Positions 52,306 through 61,435 are shown, numbered from the stretch's first letter. The stretch: 64,000 nt of DNA from JAGKXC01 sp964554385 (GCA_964554385.1 CAZKOM010000002.1:12718-76717), one strand, 5' to 3'. Notes: generated by a model not told the origin, from the sequence alone. Made by a program: numbers and translations.

Positions 52306-54414
52306 TTGGAACCATCTGTAAAATTATCGTTTGCCGAAAAAATCGTACTTGCTATTTTGGAAGATTATCCGAAAGGTACATTGAATGCGCAACGATTGCA
52401 TACTCGAATACCTAGAGACGCTAAATTAAATAAAGAGCAGATTTACAGAACATTGCTCACTTTGTTCAGTAAAGGTCTTATTGAGCAACCTTCAAAAGGA
52501 AATTTCGCTGTTAAAAAAGCCACAAAATGGGTAGATGGAATGGTTATTTCATCGCGAAAAGGCGAATTGTTGGTTAAATTATTGGACAATTCCGATGAAA
52601 TCGCCTATCTGCCGCATTATAGTCAACAAAAATTAATTCCAGGCGATCATTTAAAAGTTGAAATCGTTGTAGGAAAAAGGAAAAATTCCATCATTAAATT
52701 TACTTTAGAAAAACGATCCGAAACCCCAATTGTGGGATATTTGGACATTTTCAAAGAACGTTGCTTTTTATTGCCAATAAAGGATGGCTTTCCAGACATA
52801 CGCTTACCCGATAATTCATGTAAAGCAGAATTAGACGGACACAAAGCTGTAGCTCGAATAAAAAGTTGGCCCGAAAATGCGAAATATCCATTAGGTAGAA
52901 TAATTGAAGTTTTAGGGGAATCAGGTGAACAGGATACAGAAATGCATGCCATCGTTGCAGAATTTGGATTTCAAACCCAATTTCCAACTGAAGTAGAACA
53001 TTTTGTTGATGCTATCCCTTCTGAGTTACAAGCTTCCGATCTAAAGGACAGAAGAGATCTACGCAACGACTTATGCATCACGATAGACCCTAAAGATGCT
53101 AAAGACTTTGATGATGCTATCTCATACAAAATACTAGAAAATTCAAACATAGAATTGGGTATACATATTGCGGATGTTTCCCATTATGTGCCCGAAGGTT
53201 CTGTTTTGGATACGGAAGCATTGAACCGTGCGACATCGGTCTATCTTGCTGATAGAACCATACCAATGCTCCCTGAAAAGCTCTCAAACGGCTTGTGCTC
53301 ATTAAACCCTTGTGTAGATCGGCTAGCTTTTTCTGTAATTTTCACCTTAGATAAGAATCATGCTATTTTAGATCGATGGATTGGTAAAACTGTTATTCAC
53401 AGCAAGCGTAGATTTTCTTATGAAGAAGCGCAAGTGGGGATTATTACTGGCGAGGGTGACTTTGGAAAGGAACTACAGCATTTAAATACAATCGCTCAAC
53501 ATTTTGAACAAATTCGATTTAAAAATGGAGCTTTGCGATTTGAATCCAAGGAAATTCGATTTGAACTAGACAAAAATCAGAATCCTATTAAAGCAACAGT
53601 ACGTGAACGTTTTGAGGCCCATAAGATGATTGAAACCTTCATGTTAATGGCCAACGAATGGGTTGCTCAATATGTTAGAACTATTACCAAGCCAGCAATT
53701 CCGTTTATTTATCGAACCCATGATTCACCGCCTCCAGAAAAACTAGCCGAGTTTGCCCGATTTTGCGCCATGATGGGCTATCCAATTGCCATCGATAATG
53801 AGAAGAACTTACGAAGTTCATTCAATAATTTAATGGGTAGAGTGGCCGAAGACCCCTCTGGAGAAATACTTCAGCAACTGGCTATTCGAACGATGGCAAA
53901 GGCGGTATATACATCCGGAAAAACTTCTCATTTTGGATTAGCTTTTCCTTTTTACACGCATTTCACTTCGCCAATTAGGCGTTATCCGGACTTAATTGCT
54001 CACCGTATCCTGTATAAAATATTAACTAAAGTGCCTGTGCAATTAACGGAAATAGAAATTGAACGTATGGCAAAACATTGTTCTAATAAAGAGCAACAAG
54101 CAGTTGATGCGGAAAGAGCGAGCAGCAAACACATGATGGCAAGATTAATGGCTGAACACAGCCACGAAGAAATGGAAGCCGTTATCACAGGAATTACCGA
54201 ATGGGGTATTTTCGCAACGGTAAAAACCTATCACGCTGAAGGATTGATTCGAATGGTTGATTTAAAAGGCGATCGATTTCTTTTTGTAGAGAATGAAAAA
54301 AAATTAATTGGACAAAGAACTCGCAAATCGTATCATTTAGGAGATACAATTACCGTAAAAGTTAAAAAGACCGATCCTATTAAAAGAATTATTGATTTTT
54401 ATTTGTTAGACTAA
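52306..54414 (+). CDS. rnr: Ribonuclease R
   Basis: A 3'-5' exoribonuclease of 702 residues that degrades structured RNA. The N-terminal winged-helix/cold-shock region is followed by the RNB catalytic domain (IDPKDAKDFDDAISY with the Mg-binding aspartates, near residue 265) and RATSVYLADRTIPMLPE. A C-terminal S1 domain (ITGITEWGIFATVKTYHAEGLIR) ends the protein. An in-frame TGA at 52297 excludes a longer reading, so the TTG at 52306 is the likely start; no ATG exists before the cold-shock region. It is followed 1 bp later by the polyprenyl synthase gene. Confidence 0.93.
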   Translation: MEPSVKLSFAEKIVLAILEDYPKGTLNAQRLHTRIPRDAKLNKEQIYRTLLTLFSKGLIEQPSKGNFAVKKATKWVDGMVISSRKGELLVKLLDNSDEIAYLPHYSQQKLIPGDHLKVEIVVGKRKNSIIKFTLEKRSETPIVGYLDIFKERCFLLPIKDGFPDIRLPDNSCKAELDGHKAVARIKSWPENAKYPLGRIIEVLGESGEQDTEMHAIVAEFGFQTQFPTEVEHFVDAIPSELQASDLKDRRDLRNDLCITIDPKDAKDFDDAISYKILENSNIELGIHIADVSHYVPEGSVLDTEALNRATSVYLADRTIPMLPEKLSNGLCSLNPCVDRLAFSVIFTLDKNHAILDRWIGKTVIHSKRRFSYEEAQVGIITGEGDFGKELQHLNTIAQHFEQIRFKNGALRFESKEIRFELDKNQNPIKATVRERFEAHKMIETFMLMANEWVAQYVRTITKPAIPFIYRTHDSPPPEKLAEFARFCAMMGYPIAIDNEKNLRSSFNNLMGRVAEDPSGEILQQLAIRTMAKAVYTSGKTSHFGLAFPFYTHFTSPIRRYPDLIAHRILYKILTKVPVQLTEIEIERMAKHCSNKEQQAVDAERASSKHMMARLMAEHSHEEMEAVITGITEWGIFATVKTYHAEGLIRMVDLKGDRFLFVENEKKLIGQRTRKSYHLGDTITVKVKKTDPIKRIIDFYLLD

Positions 54415-54415
54415 T

Positions 54416-55366
54416 ATGCAGTTGAATTCAATCACTCAATTATATATCGATTATTTGCAAGCTGAATCATTTAACGGCGATCCCAAAAGCCTATATGATT
54501 CTATGAATTACATTATGTCATTGGGAGGTAAGAGAATTCGACCCGCATTGGTATTAGCTGGTAATCAAATGGCAAAAGGGATAGTGGAAAAGGCACTTCC
54601 GGTAGCGCATGCAATTGAAATATTTCACAATTTCAGCTTAGTTCATGACGATATTATGGACGCTTCATCGGTTAGAAGAGGAAAACCAACTGTACATAAG
54701 AAATGGAATGAACCTACGGCTATATTGGCAGGAGACAATCTTTTGATTTTTGCATATAAATATTTGTTGAATTACGATGGAAACAATAAAGATTTAATTC
54801 TATCGATTTTTAGCGATACAGCAGTGAGGATTTGTGAAGGTCAGCAATGGGATATGGAATTTGCATACACCGAAGGAATTTCAGAGAAAAAATACCTAAA
54901 AATGATAGAATACAAGACCGCGGTATTGCTTGGATGTGCTTTGCAATGTGGTGGTTTAACGGCAGGTATTAGTGAGGAACACTCCAAATTATTATATGAT
55001 ATAGCTATTGATATTGGAATGCAATTTCAATTGATGGACGATTATTTGGATGCGTTTGGTGAAGAATCGGTAATTGGGAAAAAATCTGGAGGCGATATAA
55101 TTGAAGGAAAGAAAACCTGGTTATATATAAAATCGGAAGAAATAAATAATGATACTCCAAGTTGGTATTCGACCTATTCTGGCGAAAAACGAGTATCGGT
55201 GGTTAAAAATCATTGGAAAACAATGGGACTCGACCAGCAGATTTTGAACAAAGCCCAAGAATATAAATCCGATGCATTAATAAAAATAAAAACTTGGGAA
55301 GAACTTGGATATTCAACAGAAATTCTCACAGAAATAGTAGATTTCTTGAGTGGTAGAAAATCCTAA
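54416..55366 (+). CDS. Polyprenyl diphosphate synthase
   Basis: Trans-isoprenyl diphosphate synthase (316 residues). The first Asp-rich motif HDDIMD and the second MDDYLDAFG bind the Mg-diphosphate; GGKRIRPAL near residue 38 and the KTA motif YKTAVLL are also present. Product length (GGPP, octaprenyl for menaquinone, etc.) is not determined by what I can see. It starts 1 bp after rnr, so it is probably translated from the same mRNA. Its stop overlaps a convergent DUF2256 mini-gene by 4 bp. Confidence 0.9.
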   Translation: MQLNSITQLYIDYLQAESFNGDPKSLYDSMNYIMSLGGKRIRPALVLAGNQMAKGIVEKALPVAHAIEIFHNFSLVHDDIMDASSVRRGKPTVHKKWNEPTAILAGDNLLIFAYKYLLNYDGNNKDLILSIFSDTAVRICEGQQWDMEFAYTEGISEKKYLKMIEYKTAVLLGCALQCGGLTAGISEEHSKLLYDIAIDIGMQFQLMDDYLDAFGEESVIGKKSGGDIIEGKKTWLYIKSEEINNDTPSWYSTYSGEKRVSVVKNHWKTMGLDQQILNKAQEYKSDALIKIKTWEELGYSTEILTEIVDFLSGRKS

Positions 55367-55512
55367 GAAGGTAATTTCTTACTCGAGCAAGATTTACTGC
55401 AATATTTCACGTTTTCCCAATTTTTCTCCCATTTCTTTCTCCATTCCATTGGCTTACCGCAGGTAACACAAATTTTGGGTTCAAACCCATTTTTACGTTT
55501 TGCTACTACCAT
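55363..55512 (-). CDS. DUF2256-type small zinc-ribbon protein
   Basis: A 49-residue protein on the minus strand beginning MVVAKRKNGFEPKICVTCG. Two CxxC-like pairs (CVTCG and CSKSC) surround PMEWRKKWEKNWENVKYC, the pattern of DUF2256 proteins, which are predicted zinc-binding. Function unknown; some are fused or adjacent to cryptochrome/photolyase-like genes elsewhere, but none is seen here. It ends overlapping the last 4 bp of the polyprenyl synthase gene. Confidence 0.8.
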   Translation of the reverse strand: MVVAKRKNGFEPKICVTCGKPMEWRKKWEKNWENVKYCSKSCSSKKLPS

Positions 55513-55520
55513 ATATTCGA

Positions 55521-58409
55521 TTAGTGAATTACTGTAACTGTTCCTGTTTTTGTATATTTTTTATTATCCCAACCCCAAAAATCTACTTTCCAAGCATATA
55601 CTCCATCGGGTAAGTCTTTGTTAAAAATTGTCGCATCCCACTGATTCTTTTTATTCGTAGATTCCCACAAAATATTCCCCCACCGATCATATACTAACAT
55701 GGAATATTCTCTAACAAAAACAGGGTAAGTACCCCAAATATCATTTAAACCATCTTTATTTCTAGTAATTCCCGTTGGTACCCATACTTCGGGCTTTTGA
55801 TAGAGATAAATCCAATTACTCTCAGAAGATATTTGTGAGACATCACCGGGTTTATTTCTAAAGGCTCTAACCCTATACCAATAACCACCCCAATCGTAAT
55901 CCAAATTTTTGTCTACTAGACTTCTATTAATAAATGCAGTTTCTATAGCTGAAAATGGATGTCCATCATCTTTGCGCTCTACTTCCCAATTTTTAACACC
56001 ATCGGACCAACCCTGATAATTCATCCACCAAATTGGGAAAGCGTAATTCGGTGCACCAAGTACTGAACCCTCTAGTACCACATTACAGCCTTCATTTGAT
56101 AAATTACTAATATGTCCGCATTGATCGGTAACTAAAATACTATAACAATAACTGTCAACATCTGGATTAAACGTTGAATCTCTATAGAATGTATCTTGAG
56201 TAATAGCAAACGGCAATTTACCAGCGGTTTCTCCGCGTTTATATCGATACAGTTCAAATTCTTTGAAGTCCGGCTCCTTGCTTCTCTCCCATCGAATTTC
56301 AGCCAATTTATCCATTTGGATAGTTGTTGTGTATAGTTCAACACCCTTTATCGGAGTATTTAATTCAGTAACACTACAAAACTTTTGACTCGCAAAAACC
56401 TGAACATCGCAACGATTTACTCCAATTAGTTCATAACAATAATTATTAGCTCTTGGGTTATTTATATTTCCATCGATAAAATTACCGGAATTGTCATTCC
56501 ATATTGTATCAATGATCTCGTAACTTCCGTTTGGATTGGTTTTTTTCAAAAGAAAGTACTTAAAAAAATTAACAGGCACTACACTTGACGGCCAAGCAAT
56601 ATTCATTTTAGATGTCTGTCTATCAAAACTCACACAAATTGTGCCTGGTGGAATAACTTTGGGAGGTTCAGTTACCAAAATTTTAATCTCCCAATACGTA
56701 GTATCTGCCTTGGGACATCCTCTATCATAAACCATAACTTTTAGTTTGATTGTATCCGTTGACCAAGAGGTACATAGAGTATTCCAATTTAATGTTATAT
56801 CGGCTTGACCAATTCCATAGTTGTTTTTAATCTGAATAGTGTCTCCATCTTTCATTCCACCTTTTGCAAGTATTGTTACTGATGTGTATAAAGTATCATA
56901 GGGGTCAGGATCTTTTGCAGTTAATTTTACATTTATAGACTCTGTAGCAATAACCTCAATAAATGTATCTTTCAAAAATGGCTTTAGATTTAAATTTTCA
57001 AAGTCAATTTTAAATAAAGCATTATTGCAATTATCCGAATTCATTGTTCTTGAATACGCACTAGGAGTTGTTGGAAATAAACCATTTTGTCTGCAGCCAG
57101 CACAAACAGATTGATATATAATGCCTTTTGCATCAAAGCGAGATGTACCGCCATCCACGTGTTCTTCCGCGGTTCTTGACCCCGAGGTGATTCCTCCAAA
57201 ATAGGTAGCGTATGCCAAAGAAAACATATTTTTGGAAAATACAGCCACATAAAAGTCAGAGCCATCGGTACTTTTTTGAGCGGCATCACTTGTTAATGGC
57301 ATGTTTCTAGTATTCCCTTTGTTTCTATGTTTTTTAGGCTGAAATGTAAATACGTCAACCAAATGTTGATTAGTTGTCCCTCCCCAACCTGAGACGAATA
57401 ACCGTCCACAGCGATCAATTAAAAATGCGGATGGACTTAGATTTGGCATAATAACGCCATTGGCGGTAGCACCAAAACTTGATTGCCAATTTAGCGAGGT
57501 TAAATCTGTGGAAAACGAAGCCAAAAACTGTGGTGTATTAGGAAGAAAATATCTAGGATTTTTTTGTGTTGGGATACTTCCTTCCGTTTGTCCAAAAATA
57601 TGCGGTAATCCTGCAGGGTCAGTTTGTACAAAATAAGCCTGGTCGTATTTGTTGGTACCATAATACGTACCACCCAATAAGTTACCATCTCTTGAATCAT
57701 ATCGCAATAAAACACCATCTGCCTCTCCACCATTGTAATTCCCGAAATTGGGGAATTTATTCAAATCGGTACTGCTACTTCCTCCTGCTACATATAATTG
57801 ATAATTTTTCCCTAAAGCAAGTCCGTAAAATGCTTCATACCCAGTACTCCCAAAATCTTCTGACCAAATTAACTGATTCAAATCTCCACTCATACAAAAT
57901 ACAACACCATCCGATTTACCACCAAAAGCCCTAGTACTCGTTCTAGGGAAATCAATACTGGAGGTAACTCCAGCTATATAAACATGTTTTTGATCCGTAA
58001 TTATTTCTCCTCGAAACTCATCGGCATAATTATAAATCAATGGGAAATCATCTACAGAAGTTAATGATCTATCAGCACCCACAGCATCAAGTCCTTTTCC
58101 CCCAATAAAAGTTGAACCTAAAAGCTGTGTTCCAGATACATTAAATTTGGATATAAAGAAATCATAATCTCCGGATTTTCTTGTTTTATACGCCGAATTC
58201 GTTACAGGAAAAAAATCTGATTTCGTAGACCCCATTACATACAAATTCCCCAGACTATCTGTAACCATTGAATGCGGTTGTTCATTTCCTTCCCCACCCA
58301 AATAGGTACAATATAGCAGTTGATTCCCCGCAGAACTAAATTTCAATATTGCGGCATCACGATCTCCACCATAACCTAGATCTTCGTCCTCCCCTCCTCC
58401 AAAATTCAA
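55521..58409 (-). CDS. C-terminal fragment: SBBP repeats and type B (gliding-motility) C-terminal domain
   Basis: The downstream part of the split gene. The frame is open from 58793, but the first usable start codon is a TTG at 58409, giving 962 residues with no signal peptide, so by itself this fragment could not be exported. It holds several SBBP-like blades (for example LLYCTYLGGEGNEQPHSM and LLGSTFIGGKGLDAVG), Fn3-like domains and the C-terminal secretion signal. See the full-length entry. Confidence 0.8.
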   Translation of the reverse strand: MNFGGGEDEDLGYGGDRDAAILKFSSAGNQLLYCTYLGGEGNEQPHSMVTDSLGNLYVMGSTKSDFFPVTNSAYKTRKSGDYDFFISKFNVSGTQLLGSTFIGGKGLDAVGADRSLTSVDDFPLIYNYADEFRGEIITDQKHVYIAGVTSSIDFPRTSTRAFGGKSDGVVFCMSGDLNQLIWSEDFGSTGYEAFYGLALGKNYQLYVAGGSSSTDLNKFPNFGNYNGGEADGVLLRYDSRDGNLLGGTYYGTNKYDQAYFVQTDPAGLPHIFGQTEGSIPTQKNPRYFLPNTPQFLASFSTDLTSLNWQSSFGATANGVIMPNLSPSAFLIDRCGRLFVSGWGGTTNQHLVDVFTFQPKKHRNKGNTRNMPLTSDAAQKSTDGSDFYVAVFSKNMFSLAYATYFGGITSGSRTAEEHVDGGTSRFDAKGIIYQSVCAGCRQNGLFPTTPSAYSRTMNSDNCNNALFKIDFENLNLKPFLKDTFIEVIATESINVKLTAKDPDPYDTLYTSVTILAKGGMKDGDTIQIKNNYGIGQADITLNWNTLCTSWSTDTIKLKVMVYDRGCPKADTTYWEIKILVTEPPKVIPPGTICVSFDRQTSKMNIAWPSSVVPVNFFKYFLLKKTNPNGSYEIIDTIWNDNSGNFIDGNINNPRANNYCYELIGVNRCDVQVFASQKFCSVTELNTPIKGVELYTTTIQMDKLAEIRWERSKEPDFKEFELYRYKRGETAGKLPFAITQDTFYRDSTFNPDVDSYCYSILVTDQCGHISNLSNEGCNVVLEGSVLGAPNYAFPIWWMNYQGWSDGVKNWEVERKDDGHPFSAIETAFINRSLVDKNLDYDWGGYWYRVRAFRNKPGDVSQISSESNWIYLYQKPEVWVPTGITRNKDGLNDIWGTYPVFVREYSMLVYDRWGNILWESTNKKNQWDATIFNKDLPDGVYAWKVDFWGWDNKKYTKTGTVTVIH

Positions 58410-58793
58410 TTGAATTGCTCCAGGAGTAACGGGTAATCCAAAATCAAATACAGTACCACCAGCAAAGCCACTACCCCAATTATCATACGTTCCAGTGCAA
58501 CCAAAGTTATCTGCTCTAGATCCACTGTAGGTGCTAAAAACTAAAATTGGATCAATTATCAGCGTATCAAATCCATCTATGTATGTTGGAATAGTATAGG
58601 TTATTTGTATGTTGTTTAATGACTTTGAACTCGATAATAAAGACTCAATGTTATAGTTGATTTTTATTTTCTCGAACTTCCCATGTGTAACTTTCCAACT
58701 AGCAGGAATTGTTTCTTTCCAACTACTTATTTCGTTACGGAATTCTAATTTATTTTTTTTTGAGTTAATTAATTGACTTCCTTTGATTTTATA

Positions 58794-59351
58794 TTAAATC
58801 TGATTTAGATCTTTGGCTACAGCTACCCAATTATATTTTACACCTTGTGAATTTGTAGAAATTTCTAACGACACCCCATTCCAGACATTTGTACAAATTA
58901 GTTTAGAGTATTTTCTAATTTTGGTTTTCCACCTTTTAGAGTCACTACCTTTATAAAAGTTGTAGACTTCAGAGGAAGAATCCCCCTGATAATCAACTTT
59001 AAATTTTTCATTTGATTGATTGAATTTTAGAAACGTAACATTAGCGTTAACACGATGCTTACCAAAGCGATCATGGTGAAGTTCGCTCAATTCACCAGTA
59101 TTCCATTCCAACCATTTAAACCCTTCGTTGGTAACCCAAAAATCTCCACCATTCATGGAGATCTTTGCAATTATGCCAGCATCCCATTGACCTCTATTCG
59201 GTAAGATACTTGCTTTTTGTTGGGGAGTTGGTACATTATTACCCAATAATAAATTCACTCCAGAAAAGATAATCAATAACCACAAATCTCTTAGAGCCAA
59301 CATGTTGTATAGACTCTTTTTACGAAATCCGGGTTGCATTTCAGGGATCAT
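58794..59351 (-). CDS. N-terminal fragment of the split T9SS surface protein
   Basis: 185 residues ending at the in-frame TAA. A hydrophobic helix (LWLLIIFSGVNLLLG) begins near residue 23, so the true start may be the Met at residue 17 (59303). The remainder matches the N-terminal domain that precedes SBBP repeats (PNRGQWDAGI, VWNGVSLEI, GVKYNWVA). Confidence 0.75.
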   Translation of the reverse strand: MIPEMQPGFRKKSLYNMLALRDLWLLIIFSGVNLLLGNNVPTPQQKASILPNRGQWDAGIIAKISMNGGDFWVTNEGFKWLEWNTGELSELHHDRFGKHRVNANVTFLKFNQSNEKFKVDYQGDSSSEVYNFYKGSDSKRWKTKIRKYSKLICTNVWNGVSLEISTNSQGVKYNWVAVAKDLNQI

Positions 59352-59430
59352 TCTTTTTCAAAAATCGTTTATTTTTATCGACTATATGCGATTTAGATAT
59401 GAATTAAACGTTTAAGTTACTCAGTAATTG

Positions 59431-59438
59431 TAATTTTG
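59431..59438 (+). promoter_or_regulatory. -7 element of fmt (leaderless geometry)
   Basis: TAATTTTG ends 4 nt before the ATG at 59443. No TTG box at 19-20 nt. Confidence 0.55.
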
Positions 59439-59442
59439 TCCA

Positions 59443-60363
59443 ATGAGTAATTCAAATCTTCGTATTTTGTTCTTCGGAACTCCTGATTTTGCCGCTGAAT
59501 CTCTAGAAAAATTATATGAAGCTAAATTTACTATTGTGGGAGTTGTAACAGCGCCGGACAAAGCCTCAGGGAGAGGTATGAAAATTCAATCTAGTGCAGT
59601 TAAACAAGTTGCAGAACGGTTGGGATTGCCAATTTTTCAACCCACCAATTTAAAATCTTCAGAATTTATTGAAACAGTTAAACTATTAAATGTGGATTTA
59701 GGCGTGGTTATTGCGTTTAGAATGTTGCCTGAAATTATATGGAATTCACCTAGACTTGGAACTATTAATTTACATGGTTCATTATTACCTAAGTATAGAG
59801 GTGCAGCACCTATACAGCACGCTATTATCCAAGGAGAATCAGTTACCGGGTTAACCGTTTTCTTTTTGCGCCATGAAATTGACACGGGAGATATAATTAT
59901 GACAGAAGAAGTCCTCATTGGGGAAACAGAAGATTTTGGATCTTTGTATAATCGACTAAAAATCTTAGGTGGTAATCTAATTGTAAAATGTGTTCACGCA
60001 ATTTCTCAAAATAACTACAATTTACATCCGCAGAATGTTGTAGGAGAACCAACATTTGCTCCCAAAATCACCAAAGAGTTTTGTAAGCTTGACTTAAATA
60101 AAAGTTGTATAACTAATTTTAACAAGATAAGAGGACTATCCCCAACACCCGGTGCGTTTATTGAGGTCAACGGCGAAATAATTAAAATATTTTCAGCACA
60201 GTTTACAGATGTGGAGGCGAATTCTAAAGATCCCATACAAATAATTGGGAAAAAAGTATATTTATCATGTTACGATGGTTGTTTGGAAATTTCAAGTTTA
60301 CAAATTGCCGGAAAACCCAGAATTTCTGGCACTGATTATGTGAATGGCATAAAAAATCGTTGA
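59443..60363 (+). CDS. fmt: Methionyl-tRNA formyltransferase
   Basis: Formylates initiator Met-tRNA using 10-formyl-THF (306 residues). The N-terminal Rossmann-type domain has LFFGTPDFAAESLE, the catalytic region is INLHGSLLPKYRGAAPIQ (Asn/His pair) with the Asp in RHEIDTGDII, and a C-terminal OB-like domain contains GLSPTPGAF. The N-terminus reads MSNSNLRILFFGTP, close to the normal start. Predicted to be a leaderless mRNA from the -7 element 4 nt upstream. Confidence 0.96.
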   Translation: MSNSNLRILFFGTPDFAAESLEKLYEAKFTIVGVVTAPDKASGRGMKIQSSAVKQVAERLGLPIFQPTNLKSSEFIETVKLLNVDLGVVIAFRMLPEIIWNSPRLGTINLHGSLLPKYRGAAPIQHAIIQGESVTGLTVFFLRHEIDTGDIIMTEEVLIGETEDFGSLYNRLKILGGNLIVKCVHAISQNNYNLHPQNVVGEPTFAPKITKEFCKLDLNKSCITNFNKIRGLSPTPGAFIEVNGEIIKIFSAQFTDVEANSKDPIQIIGKKVYLSCYDGCLEISSLQIAGKPRISGTDYVNGIKNR

Positions 60364-60503
60364 TTTTTGGATTTTTTTCCATTAAAAATTTGCTTTTGTA
60401 ATTTTTATTATTTTCATTGCAATCGAAAATAATAGAAACAAACGCCTATAAGTTACACTCCTACCTAAAAAACTTGCTTATTTAACCATTAATTAACAAC
60501 CGC

Positions 60504-60511
60504 AAGGAGGT
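60504..60511 (+). promoter_or_regulatory. Strong Shine-Dalgarno of the ECF sigma gene
   Basis: AAGGAGGT lies 3 nt before the ATG at 60515 and matches the full canonical anti-SD complement, unlike nearly all other genes here. Confidence 0.75.
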
Positions 60512-60514
60512 AGT

Positions 60515-61096
60515 ATGAGTGCACCTATTATCGCAGACGGCGTTTTGATTCAACGCTACATGCAAGGAAACCAAGCCGCGTTTGAGACTCTTCTCAACCG
60601 CCATCGCAATCGTATTTTCACAAGTATTTATTTATTAGTGAACGATAGATATTTAGCGGAAGACATTTTCCAGGAAACGTTTATTAAAATAATAAACAAT
60701 ATCCAAGCGGGGAAATACAATCATGAAGATAAATTTCTACCTTGGGCTATGCGTATTGCGAGAAATTTAAGCATTGATACAATTCGTTCAAAAAAGAGAA
60801 TGCCTGTGGTAGTTGACTCTGAAGGTCGGGATGTATTTGATTGTTTAGGTATTTCAGTACAAAGCAGAGAAGATGAGCAAGTAAATCAAGATGAAATTAG
60901 CGCTCTCAAGCATTGGATAAGAGAACTTCCAGAAGAACAAAGGGAAGTACTTATTTTAAGAAACTATGCGGATTTGAGCTTCAAAGAAATAGCTATTCTA
61001 ACCAATACCAATATCAATACTTGTATTGGTAGAATGCACTATGCTGTTTTGAATCTCAGAAAAAAAATGCAAAAAAATTCACTGCGCGTAAAATAA
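60515..61096 (+). CDS. ECF-type RNA polymerase sigma factor
   Basis: A 193-residue sigma-70 family protein of the extracytoplasmic-function type. Region 2 contains the aromatic/acidic stretch DRYLAEDIFQETFIKI and WAMRIARNLSIDTIRSKKR; region 4 has LPEEQREVLILRNYADLSFKEIA followed by the recognition helix NINTCIGRMHYAVLNLRKK. It would direct transcription of an unknown regulon. A 150-nt leader and a full Shine-Dalgarno precede it, suggesting regulated translation. A small gene 41 bp downstream may encode its partner. Confidence 0.93.
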   Translation: MSAPIIADGVLIQRYMQGNQAAFETLLNRHRNRIFTSIYLLVNDRYLAEDIFQETFIKIINNIQAGKYNHEDKFLPWAMRIARNLSIDTIRSKKRMPVVVDSEGRDVFDCLGISVQSREDEQVNQDEISALKHWIRELPEEQREVLILRNYADLSFKEIAILTNTNINTCIGRMHYAVLNLRKKMQKNSLRVK

Positions 61097-61137
61097 TCTT
61101 AAGTTGTTGGCGTTTTAATTTCAAATCAAACGCCATA

Positions 61138-61377
61138 ATGCTTATGATTAAACAAATTACCGAAACCGATTTATTGTTATATTACTACCAAGAGGCTGAT
61201 GAGGTAACCACTTCAATCATAAATGAGCATTTGTCTGATAATTTGGATTGGCAGTATTTCTTAAATGAAATGACGTCATTTTCTGAAGAGTCCAGATTAA
61301 TTAATTTTTCTCCAAATAGCACTACCCTTTCTATAATTTTAGAAGAAAGTCGTTCTCAATTAGAACATTCCCATTAA
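61138..61377 (+). CDS. Small protein downstream of the ECF sigma factor (possible anti-sigma or regulatory partner)
   Basis: A 79-residue acidic protein (MLMIKQITETDLLLYYYQEAD...; ATG at 61138 or 61144). No membrane helix and no Cys/His zinc motif typical of soluble anti-sigma factors. The opening Tx-TDLLLYYYxE resembles the N-termini of short proteins often found after ECF sigma genes in Bacteroidota, which I take as weak evidence for a regulatory partner. Function not established. Confidence 0.6.
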   Translation: MLMIKQITETDLLLYYYQEADEVTTSIINEHLSDNLDWQYFLNEMTSFSEESRLINFSPNSTTLSIILEESRSQLEHSH

Positions 61378-61423
61378 TCGTATTCATTTAGCTTAATTGG
61401 GGGAGTATTTCCTTATAATTCCC

Positions 61424-61431
61424 TAATTTTG
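61424..61431 (+). promoter_or_regulatory. -7 element of the 2OG oxygenase (leaderless geometry)
   Basis: TAATTTTG ends 4 nt before the ATG at 61436. Confidence 0.55.
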
Positions 61432-61435
61432 AAGT

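Larger units (their letters stand above)
55521..59351 (-). pseudogene. T9SS-type SBBP-repeat surface protein gene, split by one in-frame TAA
   Basis: A single reading frame of 1277 codons runs from 59351 to 55521 and is interrupted only by a TAA at 58794-58796. The N-terminal part has a hydrophobic signal segment and the PNRGQW opening seen in Bacteroidota SBBP-repeat proteins. The frame continues without other stops through 128 codons (including LIIDPILVFSTYSGS) into SBBP-like repeats, then fibronectin-like segments and a C-terminal gliding-motility/type B secretion domain (TGITRNKDGLNDIWG, LVYDRWGN, PDGVYAWKVDFWG). It would be exported by the type IX system. A sense codon such as CAA, AAA or GAA would need one base change to give TAA, so a recent nonsense mutation or a base-call error is the simplest reading. 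Confidence 0.85.

Noticed and set aside
57566..57934. A 122-aa plus-strand ORF inside the T9SS gene
   Set aside because: Composition is that of an antisense reading of repeat-rich coding sequence; no promoter motif or family features.
58410..58793. Possible intergenic region of 384 bases
   Set aside because: Translation in the frame of both neighbouring ORFs is open and carries the expected domain motifs; it is coding sequence of a split gene.
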